Origin: Bacillaceae bacterium JMAK1
Lineage (GTDB): Bacteria; Bacillota; Bacilli; Bacillales; Marinococcaceae
Reading direction: 5' to 3'
DNA length: 64,000 bases
Assembly (NCBI GenBank): GCA_012970285.1
Contig: JIBW01000003.1
Span: 558,001 to 622,000, forward strand
Position 1 is the first letter of the stretch, and every line of letters begins with the position of its first letter. The notes below the pieces were generated by a model that was not told the DNA's origin, did not search any database, and saw nothing but the letters and a program-made list of their open reading frames with translations. This document shows positions 59,679-64,000 of this stretch, in pieces. Both the position numbers and the translations under genes were made by a program.

Positions 59679-60326
59679 ATGAGCTCTTTTTTACTAAACT
59701 ATCAGTGGGAAGCGTTTATCGTTGCTGAAATAATGAGTTGGGTATCATTGCTGGCGTTTGGTCTTTTGCGATATTTCTTTCAACGAAAAGCCATGAGCCG
59801 TTTGTTTTTAGTCTTATTTGTAGCGATGACCGCATTCCAGGCGTTACTTGCATGGGTTGTGTACCGCGAGACAGGTGAACTATCGACGTTTACGATTATT
59901 ATTACGGTCTTTGTTCTGTATGCTTGTACGTTTGGAATAAATGATTTTCGCAAACTGGATCGATGGATGCGGATGAAGATTGGCAATTTCCGTGGGCAAG
60001 ATCTATTAACAGAGCATGATCATGAAGCGATGAACAGACAGACGGACCCTCGTTACGTTGCGCTAAAAGATGTAACGATCACGGCTTTGCATGTCCTTAT
60101 CTTCCTAGGTGTTCAGTTGTACTTCTGGTCGCAAGGACCAATTCCTGTGGCAGATTGGGGCGAGGCGCTCGGGAACTTTAGTGAATGGTTTTCATCTGGT
60201 GAATATGAAGACTCACCTTATGCGAATGAAACAGCTCTTGCCATTTCTTCGGTTTGGATGATTGTTGTCGCCATTGATGTGATTTATTCTGCGAGTCATC
60301 TATTTTCGATTGGTTCCAAAAAATAA
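59679..60326 (+). CDS. membrane protein of unknown function
   Basis: A ~215-residue protein: TM1-3 in the first 100 residues (MSWVSLLAFGLLRYFF, FLVLFVAMTAFQALLAWVV, FTIIITVFVLYACTFGI), a cytosolic loop with DRWMRMKIGNFRGQDLL, TM4 (TALHVLIFLGVQLYF), an acidic stretch and TM5 (SVWMIVVAIDVIYSA). AAGGAG is spaced for ATG 59679, so GTG 59676 is rejected. Last gene of the second DesKR operon; family not recognised. Confidence 0.75.
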   Translation: MSSFLLNYQWEAFIVAEIMSWVSLLAFGLLRYFFQRKAMSRLFLVLFVAMTAFQALLAWVVYRETGELSTFTIIITVFVLYACTFGINDFRKLDRWMRMKIGNFRGQDLLTEHDHEAMNRQTDPRYVALKDVTITALHVLIFLGVQLYFWSQGPIPVADWGEALGNFSEWFSSGEYEDSPYANETALAISSVWMIVVAIDVIYSASHLFSIGSKK

Positions 60327-60400
60327 TATAGACTGAATTCCCTCTAATTTGATCTGTTTTGTTATACTTGGATTAGAAAATGTTGACTAGGAGGGCTCGC

Positions 60401-61105
60401 ATGAGTGAACAAACCCCGTTAGCGCACCACTCGATGTATCGCATTACCGCTCGTCTTGTGACTTATTTACATGAATCCGTGACAGAGTCCTTTGGAGATG
60501 AAGCAAAAACATTGATCCGAAAAGGAACCGAGTCTTTCGGATTGGCACGAGCGAAAAGCATTGCGGAACGTGCTCGTCGCGAAGGAGAAGAACATATTCT
60601 TTTTGACTATGTATCAGAAAGCGAGCAGCCAACAACGGAGAAGTTAGATGATCAAGTTATTTATCCGTGGATGGCTACATGGTTCGCTCAAATTGCGAAA
60701 CAAGTCGTCGATCAATTCGGAGAACAAGGTAAGGATGCGATCCGAGAAGGCGTTCGACGCTTTGGACTTCAACGAGGCGAAAACATTGCGAACCGTGCTG
60801 AACACTTGGGCTATGACAACACGATTGAACATTACCTATCGAATTATGATATGGGACGTAGCGATTTGTTTGAATTCGATACGACCATTCATGCTGAGAA
60901 CATTGATCAAACGTTTACGAAATGTCCATTCGGCCAGCAATGGGCAGATGAGAACATGCATGAGTATGGCATTTTATATTGTGAAATGATCGATCCGTCC
61001 ATTGCAAAAGGATACAACAAAGACTTCGAAGTTGATCATCCTAAATTCATTCTAAAAGAAGGCGTATGCCAATTTGATTTTAAATTGAAACGGAAAACGC
61101 AGTAA
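60401..61105 (+). CDS. L-2-amino-thiazoline-4-carboxylate hydrolase-like protein
   Basis: A ~234-residue protein of the ATC-hydrolase-like family: two repeats of an alpha-helical unit (YRITARLVTYLHESVTESFGDEAKTLIRKG and WFAQIAKQVVDQFGEQGKDAIREG), then the signature TKCPFGQQWADENMHEYGILYCEMIDPSIAKGYN. AGGAGGG fits ATG 60401. Family members include ATC hydrolase, which opens the thiazoline ring on the way to cysteine, but many are untested. No partner gene, and it ends at a terminator. Confidence 0.82.
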   Translation: MSEQTPLAHHSMYRITARLVTYLHESVTESFGDEAKTLIRKGTESFGLARAKSIAERARREGEEHILFDYVSESEQPTTEKLDDQVIYPWMATWFAQIAKQVVDQFGEQGKDAIREGVRRFGLQRGENIANRAEHLGYDNTIEHYLSNYDMGRSDLFEFDTTIHAENIDQTFTKCPFGQQWADENMHEYGILYCEMIDPSIAKGYNKDFEVDHPKFILKEGVCQFDFKLKRKTQ

Positions 61106-61106
61106 A

Positions 61107-61135
61107 AGGAGCTGAGAATGTTCAGCTCTTTTTTT
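61107..61135 (+). terminator. terminator after the ATC-hydrolase-like gene
   Basis: Stem GAGCTGA / TCAGCTC with GAATGT loop, followed by seven T, directly after the stop. Confidence 0.9.
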
Positions 61136-61218
61136 CGTAGGTTAGAATGAATCTGTTATACTGTGTGGCAATACAATTGTAAAGGGAACGGTGTAATTAT
61201 CGTCGAGGAGATGATCGG

Positions 61219-61473
61219 GTGAACGTTACAAGTGTCTTATCTGTTGGGCTGTTGCTACTGCCGTGGATTTTTCTAACCGTTGCGATTCTTTATGCCACCT
61301 TGAAAAAACCATGGCGACGGGAACGTGTGCTGTATGCAGGACTTGGTTTCCTAACGAGTGTGTTAATTATCGCGATTGTTCCGATTCATAGGCGTAGGAC
61401 TTTTCCTTACGCCTTTTCTTTTTTGTCTCGAAGGATTTACAAAAAGACTAAGCCATATTTCCAGAAAAATTGA
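61219..61473 (+). CDS. small membrane protein, two TM segments, with terminator inside its 3' end
   Basis: An 84-codon GTG-started frame behind GAGGAG. TM1 (VLSVGLLLLPWIFLTVAILYATL), KKPWRRE, TM2 (LYAGLGFLTSVLIIAIVPIH). Bases 61390-61425, inside the frame, form a terminator hairpin, and the basic tail after it (RRRTFPYAF... to the stop) looks like read-through. The 3' end of the original gene is probably lost or altered; a 16-bp direct repeat begins 2 nt after the hairpin. Function unknown. Confidence 0.55.
   Translation: MNVTSVLSVGLLLLPWIFLTVAILYATLKKPWRRERVLYAGLGFLTSVLIIAIVPIHRRRTFPYAFSFLSRRIYKKTKPYFQKN
61390..61425 (+). terminator. hairpin terminator inside the 61219 frame
   Basis: Stem GGCGTAGG / CCTTACGCC (one bulged T), loop ACTTTT, then TTTTCTTTTTT. 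It would stop transcription before the frame's stop codon. Confidence 0.7.
61428..61443. repeat. 16-bp direct repeat, left copy
   Basis: TCGAAGGATTTACAAA, identical to 62709-62724. The two copies bracket 61444-62708, which carries two small genes. Confidence 0.75.
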
Positions 61474-61547
61474 GACTAATGTGATTTGAAAAGGATCACT
61501 CAGTGCTTTAAAATGGGGTTAAGTCTTATCAAGTCTTAAAGAGCAGG

Positions 61548-61853
61548 GTGGTGAGAGTTATCATTACTAATATAGTGTTTCCAATCTTTACTATTGTCGC
61601 TGTAATCTCAATAGTTAGTTTGATTTACTCCCTCATGAAACGCAAGAATTCTGAGAATGAACAAATAAGAAATGCCGCAATTAAACAAAGCTTCATCTCA
61701 TCTGTAGGATTATTAGTACTTTTAAGCTTTGTTCCTTTCTTCATTACAGGAACATCAATATTCGCTTTTGTAACACCTATTACAGTGTTAACAGTCATAG
61801 CGATTCTTTATTTCGTTTTTATTAAGGTGAACACAAAACAAGCTCTGGATTAA
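61548..61853 (+). CDS. small membrane protein, three TM segments
   Basis: A 101-residue protein: TM1 (NIVFPIFTIVAVISIVSLIYSL), a charged loop (MKRKNSENEQIRNAA), TM2 and TM3 (FISSVGLLVLLSFVPFFITG, IFAFVTPITVLTVIAILYFVF). Starts available are GTG 61548, GTG 61551 or ATT 61563 behind GGTGGTGAG; the exact one is uncertain. It lies in a segment bracketed by 16-bp direct repeats with a secreted-protein gene. Confidence 0.6.
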   Translation: MVRVIITNIVFPIFTIVAVISIVSLIYSLMKRKNSENEQIRNAAIKQSFISSVGLLVLLSFVPFFITGTSIFAFVTPITVLTVIAILYFVFIKVNTKQALD

Positions 61854-61870
61854 TCATCCAGAGCTTTTTC
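61840..61870 (+). terminator. terminator after the small membrane gene
   Basis: 10-bp stem AAGCTCTGGA / TCCAGAGCTT followed by TTTC; overlaps the gene's stop codon. Confidence 0.9.
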
Positions 61871-62010
61871 TTTTGTGTATATATTATAAATGCTAAAAAA
61901 TGTATTTTATCCTATTAAATGTAACAGTTTACAAAATTATAAATTTATTCAAGTTATTTCAATAAATGTGATATTATGGCTATAGAATTTAACATTTAGG
62001 AGGCTAATTT

Positions 62011-62634
62011 ATCAGTTTTGCATTAAGAGATAGTTCTTACTTGAAATGGTCAATCGGATTATTAGGAGCTTTGGCAATGTTTATAATGATGCCGTTTATT
62101 TCTAACGCCAATACTACTGATGATCTCACGAAGGAACAGGAGAAAGAACTGGAAGCCTTAGTAGAGCACAGTGCGGATGTTTCCATTGACATTCTTGATG
62201 CGGATGAGAAAAAAGCTGAAGAACCTATTTACGATGATGAAGGTAACAAAATTGGAGTTATGGGCGTAGAAGAAGTTAACAGAGAAGATGTAGACAATGG
62301 AGATATTGGTACTCAGCAAACAGTACCCACTGGACAAAATGTCACGTATAACGTTTATTGGTACGCAGCTACAGTAAATTACTGGTTTGATATGACTGTG
62401 TACGTAGACCCTAGCACAGGTTTAGGTGAGGTTGTACGAGCATTCGATGCAAATTATATTGTCATTCCTCCTGGTATAGTTGGAAGCAGTAGTTTAGACA
62501 TTATTCAGCAACAAGAAACATCTTCAACTCCTGCAGAAGCTCGCTACACACTTAGTATGTCCGCACCAGTAAGTACGAATATGTGGATCTATGGCCAAGT
62601 GAGCAATGGTACTTTCACTACAGGCGCTAACTAA
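62011..62634 (+). CDS. secreted DUF5626-like protein, probable ATC start
   Basis: A ~207-residue exported protein: signal region (LKWSIGLLGALAMFIMMPFISNAN), an acidic propeptide-like stretch with EEEs (DLTKEQEKELEALVEHSADVS...), then a beta-rich domain (NVTYNVYWYAATVNYWFDMTVYVDPSTG...AEARYTLSMSAPVSTNMWIYG) that I associate with DUF5626. TTG 62041 has no ribosome site; AGGAGG at 61998-62003 is 7 nt before an in-frame ATC at 62011, and a stop (62005) precedes that. The start is inferred. Ends at a terminator. Confidence 0.65.
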   Translation: MSFALRDSSYLKWSIGLLGALAMFIMMPFISNANTTDDLTKEQEKELEALVEHSADVSIDILDADEKKAEEPIYDDEGNKIGVMGVEEVNREDVDNGDIGTQQTVPTGQNVTYNVYWYAATVNYWFDMTVYVDPSTGLGEVVRAFDANYIVIPPGIVGSSSLDIIQQQETSSTPAEARYTLSMSAPVSTNMWIYGQVSNGTFTTGAN

Positions 62635-62661
62635 TTAAATAATAACTTTAAGTATTAATAT

Positions 62662-62692
62662 AACCCTGGAAGGTAATCCTTCTGGGGTTTTT
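62662..62692 (+). terminator. terminator after the secreted-protein gene
   Basis: Stem AACCC-TGGAAGG / CCTTC-TGGGGTT (imperfect) followed by TTTTTG. Confidence 0.75.
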
Positions 62693-62708
62693 GTATATTT
62701 TTTAATTA

Positions 62709-62724
62709 TCGAAGGATTTACAAA
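62709..62724. repeat. 16-bp direct repeat, right copy
   Basis: TCGAAGGATTTACAAA, identical to 61428-61443. The bases after it to 62850 hold no recognised gene. Confidence 0.75.
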
Positions 62725-62850
62725 CCGCAGAAACCCATTTACATTAAGGGAAAAGGTAAATTGTGCTCGGTGCTCTATTAATTAGTGGCTACTTTCAAAC
62801 ATTATCAACATGGCTAGCGAGTTTTACTGACGGTTGGATGTAGTAACATT

Positions 62851-62900
62851 GGGTAAAGTAAAAGAAGTTGCTCATCTGAGCAACTTCTTTTACTTTACCC
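62851..62900. terminator. 23-bp-stem terminator after the MocR gene
   Basis: Perfect 23-bp inverted repeat (62851-62873 and 62878-62900), loop ATCT; the right arm overlaps the last codons of the MocR gene. Unusually long for a terminator stem, with A/T runs on both sides, so it can act in both directions. Confidence 0.8.
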
Positions 62901-64000
62901 ATGCTTTTTTCAACAATTGGATTCCGTTTTGAATGTCTTCGATCGTTAGTCCAGAAAATCCAAGTTGCAACGTTGCTAGTGGTGCGTCGCTTAAGTACGC
63001 GTGTGACGTTGGGTAGACTTTTACTCCTGCTGCATCTGCTTCTTGAATGAGTTGCTCTTCTCCCTTACCTAACAAGACATCAATTAAAACTCTCGGTCCT
63101 GCAAGGTGGCCATGGATGTGGATGGTGTCGCCAAATGCGTGTTTAAGTTCATTCAGAAGGACTGTTTTTTTCTTCGTATACATTGTACGCATTTTATTTA
63201 AATGAATCGTCCATTCGCGTCGCTCCATAAAGTCAGCGAGAGCGAGTTGCTGACTTGAAGACACCGTTTGTTTATAAAGTAAGGTTAGCTTCTGCATGCG
63301 TGGGAGCAGTGATTTGGGAAGAATCATATAGCTTAAACGCAAGGAAGGTAAAAAAGACCTTGAGAAGGTCCCCATATAAATCACATTGTCGCTCTTAGCG
63401 AGTGCGTGCAATGACGGTAATGGTTCGGTTGTGTAATGAAATTCACTGTCGAAATCATCTTCGATCAGGTATGTGCCTATCTCATTAGCGGATTGTAGTA
63501 ACTCTTCCCGTTTTTGAAGCGTCATCCTAGACCCGAGTGGATAGTGATGAGAAGGCGTAACATAGATAAGGTCGGGTTTTGTTGAGTGAATGTCATTCAA
63601 CTGTACCCCTTCATTATGATCGACTCGTAACGGTACAACTTCTTTTTTTAGTAGTGTGAAAATCTCTCTAGATCTCGGATAGCCAGGATCTTCAAAGCCA
63701 ACGCGCTGACATTCTTCAAGCACGTAGCAGAGCAAAGTTAATAAATAGGACGTTGTCGAACCAACATACACATTTTCTACTGACGTGTTCACCCCTCTTG
63801 CTTGATAGACGTAATCGGCAATCAATGAACGTAATGAGTGCTCTCCAAATTCATCATTCGGTTTACACAGACGATCCAAATGAAAATCATAACTTGCAGA
63901 AACACTTTTCTTCCATGAATGTAGCGGGAAATCCTCTGAACTCACATGTCCATAATGAAAATCAATGACGGTTGTAACTGGATGCTTGGGAGTTGGGACA
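62890..64000 (-). CDS. MocR-type regulator (GntR/aminotransferase fusion), 5' end outside window, PLP lysine absent
   Basis: The frame stays open to base 64000, so the GTG at 63945 is not the start. What is seen is the linker (DFHYGHVSSEDFPLHSWKK) and the aminotransferase-like domain of a MocR/PdxR regulator: VYVGSTTSYLLTLLCYVLEE, FEDPGYPRSREIF, VTPSHHYPLGSRM, EDDFDSEF and GTFSRSFLPSLRLSYM. In family members the PLP Schiff-base Lys is the residue in GTFSK; here it is Arg (codon AGG). The N-terminal winged helix lies outside. Its target is unknown; it may lie divergently to the right. Confidence 0.88.
   Translation of the reverse strand, partial: VPTPKHPVTTVIDFHYGHVSSEDFPLHSWKKSVSASYDFHLDRLCKPNDEFGEHSLRSLIADYVYQARGVNTSVENVYVGSTTSYLLTLLCYVLEECQRVGFEDPGYPRSREIFTLLKKEVVPLRVDHNEGVQLNDIHSTKPDLIYVTPSHHYPLGSRMTLQKREELLQSANEIGTYLIEDDFDSEFHYTTEPLPSLHALAKSDNVIYMGTFSRSFLPSLRLSYMILPKSLLPRMQKLTLLYKQTVSSSQQLALADFMERREWTIHLNKMRTMYTKKKTVLLNELKHAFGDTIHIHGHLAGPRVLIDVLLGKGEEQLIQEADAAGVKVYPTSHAYLSDAPLATLQLGFSGLTIEDIQNGIQLLKKAWVK

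Noticed and set aside
1-64000. CRISPR arrays, tRNA, rRNA, IS transposases, phage genes
   Set aside because: No regularly spaced repeats, no cloverleaf sequences recognised, and no frame resembling a transposase, integrase or phage structural gene.

Overview
The window reads as the chromosome of a low-to-moderate GC, endospore-former-type Firmicute of the Bacillaceae, probably an alkaliphilic or halotolerant Bacillus relative. The grounds are strong AGGAGG ribosome binding sites, frequent GTG/TTG starts, T-tailed hairpin terminators, and Bacillus-type gene sets (sppA-yteJ, des-desKR, thioredoxin-linked arsC, HxlR, PadR-HAAS, EcsB, MocR). The species assignment is inference. There is no rRNA, tRNA, CRISPR array or recognisable transposase. 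The region is a patchwork of short operons, many with their own regulator and a visible operator.

Layout. 1-4940: the 3' part of an NIS siderophore operon of staphyloferrin B type (IucA/IucC synthetase end, SbnG-like citrate synthase, SbnH-like decarboxylase, second IucA/IucC synthetase, RraA-like protein). 5190-9900: an SsuABC-type ABC importer, a convergent HxlR regulator, and a DUF4242 plus acyl-CoA-dehydrogenase-like pair. A shared 22-bp box precedes both forward operons. 10116-13837: an ascorbate-type PTS (regulator carrying EIIA, then EIIB and EIIC). 14000-19320: a stress-type SDR, a YtkA-like lipoprotein, a paired SMR efflux system with TetR, and a DHA2 efflux pump with TetR. 19357-24001: an accessory zone with a broken GNAT gene, short hairpin repeats, small membrane proteins, a cytochrome b5-like lipoprotein, GNAT and VOC genes.

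24202-37841: a two-component system, sppA-yteJ, several small unknown membrane or secreted proteins (including two overlapping genes of 35 and 44 codons), a six-SH3b cell-wall amidase, PadR-HAAS, an enoyl-CoA hydratase and an orphan EcsB-like permease. 38029-42065: a TetR-controlled flavin monooxygenase cluster and a CynX-type MFS pump. 42343-51094: VOC, DinB, a Fur-boxed flavin reductase, arsRBC, DUF2200, a sarcosine-oxidase-like enzyme, GNAT and a PP2C-like protein. 51400-55177: des-desK-desR plus a cysteine-rich pentapeptide protein. 55419-57201: a TetR-type regulator with two HTH domains, behind a 36-bp palindrome, with an alpha/beta hydrolase. 57253-60326: a second DesK/DesR-like system and two membrane proteins. 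60401-64000: an ATC-hydrolase-like protein, a small-protein cassette between 16-bp direct repeats, and a MocR regulator lacking the PLP lysine.

The most notable signals are: (i) the des promoter and the second DesKR promoter have the same architecture (palindrome, second half-site 23 bp on, -10 box 59 bp on); (ii) the double-HTH TetR faces an unusually long perfect palindrome; (iii) at least three genes appear to start at AUU or AUC behind strong Shine-Dalgarno sites; (iv) the HxlR-linked box is shared by two operons.
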